DNA from: an uncultured Bacteroidales bacterium
Lineage (GTDB): Bacteria > Bacteroidota > Bacteroidia > Bacteroidales > UBA932
Length of the DNA stretch: 64,000 bases
Assembly (NCBI GenBank): GCA_944326265.1
Contig: CALVDE010000002.1
Span: 62,001-126,000 of the forward strand
Reading direction: 5' to 3'
Part shown: positions 9,405 through 18,576 of the stretch, one piece after another
Layout of the letters: each line of letters starts with the position of its first letter
How positions within the stretch are numbered: the first letter of the stretch is position 1
Notes under the pieces: model-generated
Databases searched by the model: none
What the model saw: the letters and a program-made list of their open reading frames with translations, nothing else
What the model was told of the DNA's origin: nothing
Position numbers and translations under genes: made by a program

Positions 9405-11036
9405 TTACCTTCTCCGCTGTATTTCCTCCCTATACTTGCCCGGAGACAGTCCGGTCTCCTTGGAGAAGGCCCTGTAGAAGGCCGTAACGGAACTGTATCC
9501 GACTGCCGGACCGAGTTCCTTCAAATCCACGGCACCGCCTCTGGCCTCGATGATGCCAACCGCCTCGCGGATACGGAGACGGTCCACATAGCTGCTGAAG
9601 TTGCCTCCGGAAAACGCATTCACAGCCTTGGATAGATAAGTACGGTTGGTCGCCAGCTCCTGCGCCATGCTTTCCAGCGTCAGGTCTTTCCGGAGATACA
9701 GTTTGTCCACATTCATCATCCGCTCCACCTTTTCCCAAAGATGGCGGTCCGCCTCTTCTGCCGGCTGTTTCTGCTGCGTCCGCTGCATGTAGCTCCGGTA
9801 CTGGTCCACCAGAGTCCGGTTGAGCCGACGCTGCCGTCTGAAAAGGACTATGAAGAACACCGACACCACCGCCACGATTATCAGCACGAAGACCACGACA
9901 AGTATCAGCCTGCGGGACTTCACCAGATCCAGTTCCTTGACCTGCACCTCCTGCTTGTGCAGCACCTCCTGATATGACATTCTCAGGTCATTGAGTTCCC
10001 ACTCCTGACTCCGCACCTGACCCAGATGGCTCGCCCGGTAATTGGACAAAGAGCCTTTCATATCCCCCAGTTCATAACTGACATCGGCCAGATGGAGCTG
10101 CAGCTCGTTCCTAAGCTCCATATTGGCATACCTGTCGGATATAGCCAGACCTTTTCTGTACAGCTCCGCCGCTTTCCCGTTCATCCCCCTGTCCTCGCAG
10201 AAACGGCCGTAATGCAGGCATATCAGGGATATCACCACCGGTTCGGTCACTGCCTCACGCTCCAACGCCACGGCATACAGCGAATCAGCAGCGGTACTGT
10301 CTCCGTCCAGCAGGGACATATCCGCCTTCAGCAGGTCTATGATGCTGTAATACGGCTCATACTCCTCGCTGCGGATAAGAGAGTCCGCTGTCCTCAGGAA
10401 CGGCCATGCATCCCCGGGAGAATCCGACAGAGACAGCATCTCAGCCATGATCATGGATGCCACTCCCTGATAGTATGGAGACAGCGAGTTGTCCCGGACC
10501 AGCGCATATACCTCCCGGGCATAGTCCAGGCCCCGGACATCCGAACGCATATAGTAAAAATTGACGATATTGATCAGAGGGTAAGCCATATTGGCCACCT
10601 CTCCCAGCTCCTTGTAGACATCATAGCTCTTAAGCAGCAGTTCCACCATTCCGGGGAAGTCCCACTCCGACTTCATACGGTACATACCCTCCAGGACATA
10701 GTACATGCCCTCCATACCCAGACCGTCGATACTGTCCAGATTGCGCTGCACGATATCCAGATAGTGAGCCACCGAATCCAATGACTCGCGGTAGAGCCAA
10801 TACTGCGCGTTGTACAGCGACGCACACACCTTGGAGACCGTATCAGTCCGGGTTCCGTAGACAAGGGGCATAGTTATGCTGAAAAGCGAGTCCCACTCTC
10901 CGTTCACGGTCAGGCGGTCCAGCCGGTCACCCAAAGCATCAACGCCCTGGCTCCTGCTGTCTCCAATAACAGTACCGCCGCACCCGTACAGCGCGGCGAT
11001 ACCCATTATCAATATTGCTGTCAGCTTACTCCTCAT
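9405..11036 (-). CDS. TPR-transmembrane-AraC-type transcriptional regulator
   Basis: A 543-residue protein. It begins with a signal or lipoprotein-like segment (IAALYGCGG), followed by a helical TPR-like region to about residue 350 and one membrane helix around residues 370-395 (LILVVVFVLIIVAVVS). A coiled segment leads into a C-terminal AraC/XylS DNA-binding domain. That domain shows LTLESMAQELATNRTYLSKAVN and ELGPAVGYSSVTAFYRAFSKETGLSPGKYR. The layout implies a sensor with periplasmic TPRs that signals across the membrane to DNA. It lies 16 nt downstream of fumarase on the same strand, so it may be read through from it. Its target and ligand are unknown. Confidence 0.85.
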   Translation of the reverse strand: MRSKLTAILIMGIAALYGCGGTVIGDSRSQGVDALGDRLDRLTVNGEWDSLFSITMPLVYGTRTDTVSKVCASLYNAQYWLYRESLDSVAHYLDIVQRNLDSIDGLGMEGMYYVLEGMYRMKSEWDFPGMVELLLKSYDVYKELGEVANMAYPLINIVNFYYMRSDVRGLDYAREVYALVRDNSLSPYYQGVASMIMAEMLSLSDSPGDAWPFLRTADSLIRSEEYEPYYSIIDLLKADMSLLDGDSTAADSLYAVALEREAVTEPVVISLICLHYGRFCEDRGMNGKAAELYRKGLAISDRYANMELRNELQLHLADVSYELGDMKGSLSNYRASHLGQVRSQEWELNDLRMSYQEVLHKQEVQVKELDLVKSRRLILVVVFVLIIVAVVSVFFIVLFRRQRRLNRTLVDQYRSYMQRTQQKQPAEEADRHLWEKVERMMNVDKLYLRKDLTLESMAQELATNRTYLSKAVNAFSGGNFSSYVDRLRIREAVGIIEARGGAVDLKELGPAVGYSSVTAFYRAFSKETGLSPGKYREEIQRRR

Positions 11037-11052
11037 GACGAGGCCGTCAGTC

Positions 11053-12693
11053 TTACTTCATTACGGTCTTGAAGAAGTCGTTGCCCTTATCGTCCACGAG
11101 GATGAAGGCGGGGAAGTCGACTACCTCGATCTTCCAGATAGCTTCCATGCCGAGTTCGGGATACTCGAGTAGCTCGACCTTCTTGATATTGTCCTGAGCC
11201 AGGATGGCCGCGGGACCGCCGATGCTGCCGAGGTAGAAGCCGCCGTGCTTCTTGCATGCATCAGTCACCTGCTGGCTGCGGTTGCCCTTGGCGATCATGA
11301 TCATGCTGCCGCCGTTCTCCTGGAAGAGGTCCACGTAGCTGTCCATACGGCCGGCGGTGGTGGGGCCGAAGCTGCCGGAGGGCATTCCCTCGGGGGTCTT
11401 GGCGGGGCCGGCGTAGTAAATCGGGTGCTCCTTCATGTACTGGGGCAGGCCCTCTCCGCTCTCGATGCGCTCTTTCAGTTTGGCGTGGGCGATGTCGCGG
11501 CCTACGATGATGGTGCCGCTGAGCAGGAGGAATGTCGATACGGGATACTGGGAAAGGTCGGCGAGGACCTCCTTCATCGGGCGGTTCAGGTCTATCCTAA
11601 CGCCGCCGGAATGCTTGGCGAAGCCGCCGCGCAGCTGCTCGGGAACGAGACGGATAGGGTTGTTGTCCAGAGTCTCGAGCCAGATACCGTCCTTGTTGAT
11701 CTTACCCTTGATGTTGCGGTCGGCGCTGCAGGACACTCCGAGGCCGACGGGGCAGGACGCACCGTGACGGGGCAGACGGATCACGCGGATGTCGTGGGCG
11801 AAGTACTTGCCGCCGAACTGGGCGCCGAGGCCGATGTTGCAGGCAGCCTTGAAGAGCTTCTGCTCCAGCTCGATGTCGCGGAAAGCACGGCCAAGGTCGT
11901 CACCGGTGGTGGGCAGATTATCGTAGTACTTGGCGGAGGCGAGCTTGACGGTCTTGAGGTTGGTCTCTGCCGAGGAGCCGCCGATTACGAATGCGATGTG
12001 GTAGGGAGGGCAGGCCGCCGTACCGAGGGTTTTCATCTTCTCGATAAGGAAGCTCTCGAGCTTCTCGGGGTTGAGCAGGGCCTTGGTCTCCTGGAAGAGG
12101 AAAGTCTTGTTGGCCGAACCGCCGCCCTTGGCGATGAACAGGAACTTGTACTCGCCGCCATCGGTGGCGTAGATGTCCACCTGAGCGGGCAGATTGTTGC
12201 CGGAGTTCTTCTCCTTGTACATATCCAGGGGAAGAGTCTGGGAATAACGCAGATTGTCAGTGGTGTAAGTGTCGTAGACACCGTGCTGCAGGGCCTCCTC
12301 GTCGCTGATGCGGGAGCCGTCGGCGGTCTTGTCCACCCATACCCTGCGGCCTTTCTTGGCAACTACGATGGCTGTACCTGTATCCTGGCAGAATGGCAGC
12401 TTCTGGTTCTTGGCCACGTCAGCGTTGAGCAGCATGGTCAGGGCCACGGCCTTGTCGTTGCGGCTGGCCTCGGGGTCATTGAGAATCTTGGCCACCATCT
12501 CGTTGTGCTCGGGACGGAGCATGAATGCCACATCGTGGAAAGCCTGGCGGGCAATCAGCCTGAGTCCTTCGGGATCGACTTTCAGAATTTCCTCACCCTC
12601 AAACTGAGCGGTAGACACATAGTCCTTGGTGACAAGATGATACTTGGTAGTATCCTCACCCATCTGGAAAAGTTCCTCGTATTTGAATTCCAT
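11053..12693 (-). CDS. fumA: Fumarate hydratase, class I (iron-sulfur)
   Basis: A 546-residue protein, the length of a two-domain class I fumarase (alpha plus beta parts fused). Cluster-ligand motifs are visible: [10 protein letters not shown] in the N-terminal half and [11 protein letters not shown] in the middle. The C-terminal beta part contains [26 protein letters not shown] and KGNRSQQV. It interconverts fumarate and malate and in Bacteroidales serves the reductive branch to succinate. The [4Fe-4S] cluster makes it oxygen-sensitive. I chose the ATG at 12693 ([10 protein letters not shown]): it follows the -7 box at 12723-12730, whereas the longer frame would start upstream of that promoter. 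Confidence 0.95.
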   Translation of the reverse strand: MEFKYEELFQMGEDTTKYHLVTKDYVSTAQFEGEEILKVDPEGLRLIARQAFHDVAFMLRPEHNEMVAKILNDPEASRNDKAVALTMLLNADVAKNQKLPFCQDTGTAIVVAKKGRRVWVDKTADGSRISDEEALQHGVYDTYTTDNLRYSQTLPLDMYKEKNSGNNLPAQVDIYATDGGEYKFLFIAKGGGSANKTFLFQETKALLNPEKLESFLIEKMKTLGTAACPPYHIAFVIGGSSAETNLKTVKLASAKYYDNLPTTGDDLGRAFRDIELEQKLFKAACNIGLGAQFGGKYFAHDIRVIRLPRHGASCPVGLGVSCSADRNIKGKINKDGIWLETLDNNPIRLVPEQLRGGFAKHSGGVRIDLNRPMKEVLADLSQYPVSTFLLLSGTIIVGRDIAHAKLKERIESGEGLPQYMKEHPIYYAGPAKTPEGMPSGSFGPTTAGRMDSYVDLFQENGGSMIMIAKGNRSQQVTDACKKHGGFYLGSIGGPAAILAQDNIKKVELLEYPELGMEAIWKIEVVDFPAFILVDDKGNDFFKTVMK

Positions 12694-12722
12694 ATCTGTT
12701 GTTATTTGTTGTTTCGTGATGG

Positions 12723-12739
12723 CAAAGATAGTAATTTTG
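12723..12739. promoter_or_regulatory. Back-to-back -7 boxes for fumarase and the acetyltransferase
   Basis: Minus strand TATCTTTG at 12723-12730 serves fumarase (ATG 12693). Plus strand TAATTTTG at 12732-12739 serves the acetyltransferase (ATG 12770). The two boxes are one base apart, so the promoters overlap and cannot easily be occupied together. Confidence 0.65.
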
Positions 12740-12769
12740 CGCACGCGATTATCCGACTGCACACACGAA

Positions 12770-13327
12770 ATGACTACTGCCAAAGAAAAAATGCTGAGCG
12801 GCGAATGGTATGACGCCGTGGGCAACCCCGAGCTGACGGCGGAGCTGATGACCTGCCGCGACAAGATCTATGAGCTCAACCAGCTGCACCCAAGAGACAC
12901 AGCCACCCGCGACATCCTGCTGCGCTCGCTCATCGGCCACATGGGCCGCAATGTCGTCATCCTCTCCCCCTTCTTCTGCGACTACGGCACCCAGATATCC
13001 ATAGGTGACGATACCTATATCAATTTCAACATGACCGTACTCGACGAGGCCCCCGTCACCATCGGCTCCCATGTCTTCATAGGTCCGGGCTGCAGCCTGC
13101 TCACCGCCGTCCACCCCCTTGACGCGCTGGAGCGCAACAAGGGCATCGAGAAGGCCCTCCCCATCACCATCGGGGACAATGTCTGGCTTGGCGGCAATGT
13201 CACCGTCCTCCCCGGCATCTCCATCGGCGAGGGCTCCGTCATCGGAGCCGGCAGCGTCGTCACCCGCAGCGTCCCGCCACACACCGTCTGCGCCGGCAAT
13301 CCCGCGCGTATCCTCCGCCGGCTGTGA
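12770..13327 (+). CDS. maa: Sugar O-acetyltransferase (maltose/galactoside acetyltransferase family)
   Basis: A 185-residue left-handed beta-helix acetyltransferase. The N-terminal Mac domain reads [22 protein letters not shown]. Hexapeptide repeats follow, with [46 protein letters not shown] (catalytic His) and [20 protein letters not shown]. It transfers acetyl from acetyl-CoA to a sugar hydroxyl. The physiological substrate is often unclear. The start at 12770 follows the -7 box at 12732; the upstream extension overlaps the fumarase coding region. Two hairpins follow the gene. Confidence 0.93.
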   Translation: MTTAKEKMLSGEWYDAVGNPELTAELMTCRDKIYELNQLHPRDTATRDILLRSLIGHMGRNVVILSPFFCDYGTQISIGDDTYINFNMTVLDEAPVTIGSHVFIGPGCSLLTAVHPLDALERNKGIEKALPITIGDNVWLGGNVTVLPGISIGEGSVIGAGSVVTRSVPPHTVCAGNPARILRRL

Positions 13328-13408
13328 TTCCTTCGGCAAGTATCTGACTCCTTCGGAAGGAGTGGGGAAACTTAGACTATTATCCTATCGCTATTGACGG
13401 AAAAACAA

Positions 13409-13470
13409 TTTAAGGTCGAATTTTTCGACCTTAAACAACAGAGGTTATCGAAAATTTCGACAACCTCTGT
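13409..13470. terminator. Two adjacent hairpins between converging genes
   Basis: Hairpin 1 (13409-13435) has perfect 12-bp arms built on AAGGTCGAA/TTCGACCTT. Hairpin 2 (13438-13470) has 16-nt arms, ACAGAGGTTATCGAAA against its near-perfect complement, with one mismatch. They lie between the acetyltransferase (+) and the permease (-) and probably stop transcription from both sides. Nothing else is recognisable in 13328-13530. Confidence 0.6.
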
Positions 13471-13530
13471 CATACGTTCCCTCCCGAAGAAGTGAGAGAA
13501 CTCACAAATACCGTCAAGCGGAAAAAGTAA

Positions 13531-15903
13531 TCAGTCTTCCTTGCGCAGCGCGATGACCGGAGCAGTATTGATGGCCACGATGCTCTGGTAGAGAATCGTG
13601 AGGAAGGCGATGGCGCAGGAGAGTACTCCGGAAGCGAGGATGAGTACCCACTGGAGCCAGGGAGCGGCGGTGTATGAGAACTGGCTGAGCCATGCGTCGG
13701 TGAGCAGCCAGCTGACGGGAATGGAGACGACGAAGGCAATCAGCGAGAGCATCAGGTAGGACGAGGCGATCTGCCTAAGGATGAGACCCTTGTCGGCACC
13801 GAAGACCTTCTCCACGGCGATGTTGCGGCTGCGGGCCCGGATGTAGTAAGTGCTCATGGCAAACAGGCCGAGGGACGAGACGAATATCGCTATCACGGTG
13901 AAGATGATGATTATCTTCTGCAGCTGGATATACTTTATGAAGGTTGACTCTATCTGATCCTCAATGTAGGAGGCACCGAAGGCTCCGTCAGGCCGGATAC
14001 GGCTGTAGACTTCGGCTATACGGTCGTAAGCCTGCCCGTGGTCACCTGTAATCTTGATAATGACGTTCCATGGAGTGCGGTTCTCCGGATAGACATCGTA
14101 CCTGTAGATCTGGGCCGCCGACTGGTCGTAAAGCAGAGGCCGGATCTTGAAATCGTAGTAGACTCCCGCCACAGGTTCCGTCTCATAGCCGTACTTCTCA
14201 TTTCCGAAAGTACACTCCGTAGCGGTCTCAGGCAGGCCGGCCTCCTTGAAGGCATATTCATTCCAGTACCAGGCCGACTTGTCCGCCAAGTGATTGTCTG
14301 ACTTCAGCCTCAGGCCCAGAATGTCGAAATACTCCGCATCACCGCGTATCAGCTGAAAACCGAGCAGACCGCCTTGATAGTAACGGGTATAGTTATTGGT
14401 GCCGAACAGCGGAGTACCCTCTCCGAAGCCCACGGCCTCCACGAACGGCAGGGCCTCCACGGCATCCCGGAACTCCCTTATCTGCGCCCCGGAAGTGAAG
14501 ACCTCACTGGACACGTCGAGGATGTCCTCGGTATTGTACCCCAGCGGAGCGTGGATCATCGCTCTTATCTGGAAAAACATCATCAGGGACACGGCTATCA
14601 TGGCCACAGCCACCACCTGCTGAATAACTATCAGCGCCTTGCCGAACCACGAGCGGATCTGCAGATTGAACGAGCCGCGCACGATGTCGATAGGCTTTGC
14701 CCTGGAAATCGTCAGCGCGGGGATGATGCCAGAGAGGAAGCCTATGAGAGCTATTCCTATGACAATCAGCAGTGCGATGGGGAGGGTAATCTCCGCCAGC
14801 ACGGAAAAATCATATCCCAGCAGCCGCGAGGCGTAGGGCGCCAGGGCCTCGGCTATCAGCACCGCCAGCACCGTCGATACGGCTGCAAATGCAGTGGCCT
14901 CCGCTATCATCCTCCATATCACCCCTGCCCTGCTCTCTCCGAGCAGCCGGCGGGTGGCCATCTCCTTGGCGCGGCGTCCCGACTGGGCCACGGTCAGGTT
15001 GATGTAGTTGAGCACCGCGAACAGCATCAGGATGATACAGGCGGCCAGCAGAATCCTGACCAGCTGGCTGTCTCCCTGATTGATATTGCCCGTAATGGAC
15101 TGGGACTCATCGAAGAAATACACGTCCCTGAGGGGAATGAAGAAGACCTTGTCCACCATATTCTCCGAGTAAGACCACCACACTTCTCCCAGATACTCCC
15201 TGATCTCCGGTATCTTAGCCTGTATATCGGAGTTCGGCCAGGTCATGATGAAGGTGTCGAACATACCCGTGTTTCTCATCTCCTCGTCGTTGGCACTGTT
15301 GAGTTCCGTCATGAAATCGGCCCGGCACATCACGTCGCAGTACTTGATGACCGAGTGGTCGATATCCTCCATCACAGCCGCTATCGTAAACGTGTAGCCC
15401 TCATCCTCGCCCAGCACATTGTAGGTCAATGTCTGACCGACCGGGTCCCTGCCAGGAAAATGCGCGTCGGCAAAGCTCCGGCTGATGACCGCGCTTCGGT
15501 CCGAGGCCTTCCACGCCTCGACGGAGCCGCTGAGCAAGGGGAACGAGAACATATCGAAGAACGAGCTGTCCGCGTAGGATGTCTGCGCCGATATCGCAGC
15601 CTCATTACCGGCTATATGCAGTTCCCCGACGGTTATTCCCGAACCTGACAGATACGAAGTGGCCTTCTCCACCTCAGGGAAATGGTCCAGCAGATGCTTC
15701 TGGAGATAATATGCGCTGCCGATAAAATTCTCATTGGCATAGAGATAGATGCGGTCGGCATTCTTCTGGAACGCATCGGTGGTCAGCTGCCGGCTCACGA
15801 ACACTGCCAGCAGCAGCACGAAGGCCAGGGAGACCGTCAGACCGAAAAGGTTGATGAAGGCGTAGAGCCCGTTCTTGCGGATGAAGTTGAGGAACGATTT
15901 CAT
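13531..15903 (-). CDS. MacB/FtsX-type ABC transporter permease (orphan)
   Basis: A 790-residue protein with the tandem layout of Bacteroidales permeases. There is an N-terminal membrane helix (AFINLFGLTVSLAFVLLLAVFV) and a MacB-like periplasmic domain (about 45-255). An FtsX core of three helices follows (about 275-410), including AKEMATRRLLGESRAGV. A second helix/periplasmic domain (about 425-650) and a second FtsX core (SRNIAVEKVFGAD and helices to the C-terminus) complete it. Such proteins move lipoproteins, peptides or drugs with a separate ATPase. No ATPase gene is adjacent, so its partner is elsewhere. Expression probably depends on sigma-54 (see 15951-15967). Confidence 0.9.
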   Translation of the reverse strand: MKSFLNFIRKNGLYAFINLFGLTVSLAFVLLLAVFVSRQLTTDAFQKNADRIYLYANENFIGSAYYLQKHLLDHFPEVEKATSYLSGSGITVGELHIAGNEAAISAQTSYADSSFFDMFSFPLLSGSVEAWKASDRSAVISRSFADAHFPGRDPVGQTLTYNVLGEDEGYTFTIAAVMEDIDHSVIKYCDVMCRADFMTELNSANDEEMRNTGMFDTFIMTWPNSDIQAKIPEIREYLGEVWWSYSENMVDKVFFIPLRDVYFFDESQSITGNINQGDSQLVRILLAACIILMLFAVLNYINLTVAQSGRRAKEMATRRLLGESRAGVIWRMIAEATAFAAVSTVLAVLIAEALAPYASRLLGYDFSVLAEITLPIALLIVIGIALIGFLSGIIPALTISRAKPIDIVRGSFNLQIRSWFGKALIVIQQVVAVAMIAVSLMMFFQIRAMIHAPLGYNTEDILDVSSEVFTSGAQIREFRDAVEALPFVEAVGFGEGTPLFGTNNYTRYYQGGLLGFQLIRGDAEYFDILGLRLKSDNHLADKSAWYWNEYAFKEAGLPETATECTFGNEKYGYETEPVAGVYYDFKIRPLLYDQSAAQIYRYDVYPENRTPWNVIIKITGDHGQAYDRIAEVYSRIRPDGAFGASYIEDQIESTFIKYIQLQKIIIIFTVIAIFVSSLGLFAMSTYYIRARSRNIAVEKVFGADKGLILRQIASSYLMLSLIAFVVSIPVSWLLTDAWLSQFSYTAAPWLQWVLILASGVLSCAIAFLTILYQSIVAINTAPVIALRKED

Positions 15904-15950
15904 TGGTTATAGTATTTTAAATTTTTCCATTTCTGTTTGCCCACTATTTT

Positions 15951-15967
15951 AGACAAAATCGTGCCAA
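15951..15967 (-). promoter_or_regulatory. Sigma-54-like -24/-12 promoter of the permease gene
   Basis: The minus strand reads TTGGCACGATTTTGTCT. The -24 half matches the sigma-54 consensus YTGGCACGR exactly and the -12 half TGTCT differs from TTGCW at two positions, with the correct spacing. Transcription would begin about 38 nt before the ATG at 15903. No TAnnTTTG box is found in the same place. Confidence 0.5.
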
Positions 15968-16028
15968 TATTTACAATTTATTAATTTACAGCATCTTAAT
16001 TTATTCTACTCTCATCTTGACTGTACAT

Positions 16029-16079
16029 ATTTCATACATTCTGTGTATGATTTTTTGAAATTGTCAAGATTTCATACAT
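16029..16079. promoter_or_regulatory. Palindrome plus direct repeat, possible enhancer-binding sites
   Basis: ATTTCATACAT occurs at 16029-16039 and again at 16069-16079, exactly 40 bp apart. The first copy is half of a palindrome TCATACA-N5-TGTATGA (16032-16050). The sites lie roughly 90-140 bp upstream of the predicted sigma-54 start, where activators of the NtrC type bind. Confidence 0.4.
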
Positions 16080-16097
16080 CATCGGACTCGGATGATT

Positions 16098-16142
16098 AAC
16101 TAAATTTTTAGTTGCATATTTAAAAATTTAGTTATAGCTTTG
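16098..16142 (+). promoter_or_regulatory. BlaI-type operator and promoter
   Basis: AACTAAATTTTTA at 16098-16110 is repeated as its exact inverse complement at 16121-16133, with 10 bp between. The left copy is itself inside a smaller palindrome (AACTAAA-TT-TTTAGTT). A -7 box TAGCTTTG lies at 16135-16142, right beside the second copy. The repressor gene follows at 16170, so autorepression is likely. Confidence 0.65.
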
Positions 16143-16169
16143 TGGTCAGAAACAGAAACTACACACATC

Positions 16170-16553
16170 ATGGCAAAAATAGTCAAGGAAGAACGACAGG
16201 AGCTCACACGCGCAGAGCTCGAGATCATGCAGGTAATCTGGAAGAAGGGGAAGGTACTGGTACACGACATCCTGGAGGAGATGCCGGAGCCCCGGCCGGC
16301 GTACAACACGGTATCAACGATAGTCAGGATACTGGAAAGCAAGGGCTTCGTCTCGCACAAAGCCTACGGCCGGACCTACGAATACTTTCCGCTCGTGGCG
16401 AAGGAAGAGTACACCGGCTCCTACATGCGCACGGTGCTGGACAACTTCTTCGACGGATCCGTCAGCCGGATGGTCAACTTCTTCTCCTCGCAGAAGTCCA
16501 TCTCGGTGGAGGAGACCGACGAGATCCTAAGGATATTGAACTCAGGCAAATAA
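16170..16553 (+). CDS. blaI: BlaI/MecI/CopY family transcriptional repressor
   Basis: A 127-residue winged-helix protein of the penicillinase-repressor family: LTRAELEIMQVIWKKGKV, VHDILEEM, PAYNTVSTIVRILESKGFV (recognition helix) and a C-terminal dimerisation helix near FFSSQKSISVEETDEIL. Such repressors bind palindromic operators as dimers and are removed by proteolysis triggered by a membrane sensor. The paired operator at 16098-16133 and the M56 protease gene 6 nt downstream form the usual two-gene module. I chose the ATG at 16170 (MAKIVKEE); the upstream extension would begin inside the promoter. Confidence 0.93.
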   Translation: MAKIVKEERQELTRAELEIMQVIWKKGKVLVHDILEEMPEPRPAYNTVSTIVRILESKGFVSHKAYGRTYEYFPLVAKEEYTGSYMRTVLDNFFDGSVSRMVNFFSSQKSISVEETDEILRILNSGK

Positions 16554-16558
16554 AAGAC

Positions 16559-18250
16559 ATGAAGACGGTCGAATACATAATAGAGGTACTGATTTGCAGC
16601 GGCCTGTTCCTGGTCCTGTACCGGTGGCTGCTGGCAGGAAAGGTCAGCTACAGGCTGTGCCGGGCATACATCGTCGGGACAATGCTGCTCGCAGCCCTCA
16701 TCCCCGCCCTCGACGTGCCGCTGTACTCCCCCGCCCCGGAGCCCGCAGCAGAGGAGAGGGCTGTCCTCCACGAATTCCGGGGGGACCTCCTCCAGGAGGA
16801 CGGAGGCTACGGCGGAACCACGGCAGAGGATGCCGCCGCCACCTCCCGGAAAACCTCCGCGAAGGCCATTGTCCTGAAAACGGCCGCTGCCGCCTACGGA
16901 GTGACCGCCGCAGCCTCTATTGCCCTGATAATCCTGAATGTCATACGGATACGCCGCCTGCGCCGGGGAGCCCGCCTGACCCGGATGGAGGACTGGACAT
17001 TAGCCGAGAGCGGAAAGATACGGACCCCGTTCTCATTCCTGAGGACGGTCTACATGGGCTTCAACTACAGCCCCTCCGAGCGCCGGATGATCCTCTCCCA
17101 CGAAGCCAGCCACGTCCGGCATCGGCATTCCTACGAGAGACTCGTCCTCTCCGTCCTGCGCAGCCTGCTGTGGTTCAACCCATTCCTGTGGATAGCCGAA
17201 AAGGACCTGAAGGAGGTGCAGGAATGGGAGGCCGACCGCGACGTTCTCAACGAAGGAAATGACCTGACTCTATATAGAACAGCCATCTTCAAGCAACTCT
17301 TTGGTTATAATCCGGATATATCCAGCGGGTTGAATCATTCACTCACAAAAAAACGGTTTATTATGATGACAAAGACACGACTCGGCCGCTACGCCCCGCT
17401 GAGGCTGGCCGCCGCCCTCCCGCTGCTCACCGCCACCTTCCTCGCGTTCGGCTGCGGGACCAAGGATCAGACACAGAAGAGTGCCGTCACCGCTACGGCA
17501 GCCGGCACTCACAGCACTTCTCCGGACGCAGTCTCTGCCGCACAGGACAGCGTACTGACCATCACTGTATCGAAAGATATGCTGACAATCGACGGTCAGC
17601 AATACAGCTCTGAGGACATAGACAAAGTCATTGCAGACAAAATCGCTGCCGGCAAGCCCACCATTGCTGAGATTGAAATCTCCGGCGGCACCGACATGGG
17701 GGCCGTGACCGACGTAAAAAACAGCCTCCGGAAGGCCGGTCTCCTAAGAGTCCGCTACACGGCAGACCTTGGCGGCGGTGCGGTACTGTCCGCTGAATCA
17801 GTACACATACTGCCTCCGGCCATCAGCGACAATGAGGAGATTTCGACAGCCATTCCCGTCACTTCCGCTAACCGAAAATATTTCCACCAGATCCGCGTGA
17901 ACAGCAACGACAGGATCATGATGGACGGATATCAGGTGACATTGGAAGAAATTCCGGAAAAGGCCGTCGGGATAATCATGGAACAGGGTATCCGCACTGA
18001 TACAGATGAGGATCAGTTCCTGGGGATATTCAGCATCGGATTCAACAGAGACTCGTCCCCGGAGGTCTACGTTCAGATCCGGAACGCAATGGACAAGGCC
18101 TACGACACCGCCAGGGACAATTACTCGCAGAAAAAATTCGGTAAACCGCTCAATGCTCTTTCCATAGATGAACTGAATCAGGTCATCGGAGCCGTACCGA
18201 AGAGAATCGCCGAGCAGGACCGGATCATATACGAGGACGTGCCGCGGTAA
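16559..18250 (+). CDS. BlaR1-like M56 membrane metalloprotease with ExbD-like tail
   Basis: A 563-residue protein. Three membrane helices lie in the first 160 residues. The zinc site HEASH is at residues 181-185, with the further Glu in QEWEADRDVL near residue 225. A fourth helix (LRLAAALPLLTATFLAF) follows near residue 285. The extracytoplasmic part does not look like a penicillin-binding sensor domain. Residues about 335-410 (TVSKDMLTIDGQQYSSEDI, then a GGTDMGAVTDVKNSLRKAG segment) resemble the periplasmic ExbD/TolR fold. It probably senses an envelope signal and cleaves the neighbouring BlaI repressor. No beta-lactamase is nearby. A terminator follows directly. Confidence 0.82.
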   Translation: MKTVEYIIEVLICSGLFLVLYRWLLAGKVSYRLCRAYIVGTMLLAALIPALDVPLYSPAPEPAAEERAVLHEFRGDLLQEDGGYGGTTAEDAAATSRKTSAKAIVLKTAAAAYGVTAAASIALIILNVIRIRRLRRGARLTRMEDWTLAESGKIRTPFSFLRTVYMGFNYSPSERRMILSHEASHVRHRHSYERLVLSVLRSLLWFNPFLWIAEKDLKEVQEWEADRDVLNEGNDLTLYRTAIFKQLFGYNPDISSGLNHSLTKKRFIMMTKTRLGRYAPLRLAAALPLLTATFLAFGCGTKDQTQKSAVTATAAGTHSTSPDAVSAAQDSVLTITVSKDMLTIDGQQYSSEDIDKVIADKIAAGKPTIAEIEISGGTDMGAVTDVKNSLRKAGLLRVRYTADLGGGAVLSAESVHILPPAISDNEEISTAIPVTSANRKYFHQIRVNSNDRIMMDGYQVTLEEIPEKAVGIIMEQGIRTDTDEDQFLGIFSIGFNRDSSPEVYVQIRNAMDKAYDTARDNYSQKKFGKPLNALSIDELNQVIGAVPKRIAEQDRIIYEDVPR

Positions 18251-18257
18251 CGAAGAT

Positions 18258-18297
18258 CCGGGAGCCCGGCTTGTTCAAGGCCGGATTCCCGGGTTTT
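18258..18297 (+). terminator. Terminator of the blaI-M56 operon
   Basis: GC-rich hairpin: CCGGGA with TCCCGG as the outer stem and CCGGC with GCCGG as the inner stem, followed by TTTT. It starts 7 nt after the M56 stop codon. Confidence 0.8.
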
Positions 18298-18377
18298 CAT
18301 GGTATCATCCGCTGATAATTTTGCTGGTTAGGAAAATTTACATATCTTTGCCGCCCGATTCAGAAATGAAGGGACAT

Positions 18378-18462
18378 GGAGGTGTGGCCGAGTGGTCGAT
18401 GGCGGCAGTCTTGAAAACTGTTGAACGGCAACGTTCCGGGGGTTCGAATCCCTCCGCCTCCG
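18378..18462 (+). tRNA. tRNA-Ser (anticodon UGA)
   Basis: The acceptor stem GGAGGTG (18378-18384) pairs with CGCCTCC (18455-18461), discriminator G at 18462. The D arm GGCCGAGTGGTCGATGGC, anticodon loop CTTGAAA (anticodon TGA), a long variable arm and the T arm GGGGGTTCGAATCCC are all present. The long variable arm is the serine hallmark. CCA is not encoded. Confidence 0.95.
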
Positions 18463-18472
18463 CACTAAAAAA

Positions 18473-18499
18473 GCCTGCAGCGTTGCTGCGGGCTTTTTT
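18473..18499 (+). terminator. Terminator after tRNA-Ser
   Basis: GCCTGCAGC, loop GTT, GCTGCGGGC (one G-T pair), then TTTTTT. It begins 10 nt after the tRNA. Confidence 0.85.
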
Positions 18500-18576
18500 C
18501 TACCCCCTCCAGACCTCCCCTGAGGGGAGGCTTGGTCGCTTCGCTCCGAACATGCCGCAAGCCGCTCTTGTTTATT

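Noticed and set aside
11245..12813. Open frame of 522 codons on the plus strand
   Set aside because: It lies antisense to the complete fumarase gene. Its composition (Leu/Gly/Val-rich without motifs) is that of a reverse-strand shadow in GC-rich coding DNA.
14374..15648. Open frame of 424 codons on the plus strand
   Set aside because: Antisense shadow of the permease gene; no motif and a His/Arg/Gly-rich composition.
16170..18250. Reading the BlaI-M56 pair as a beta-lactam resistance locus
   Set aside because: No beta-lactamase or penicillin-binding protein is adjacent and the sensor lacks a recognisable penicillin-binding domain.
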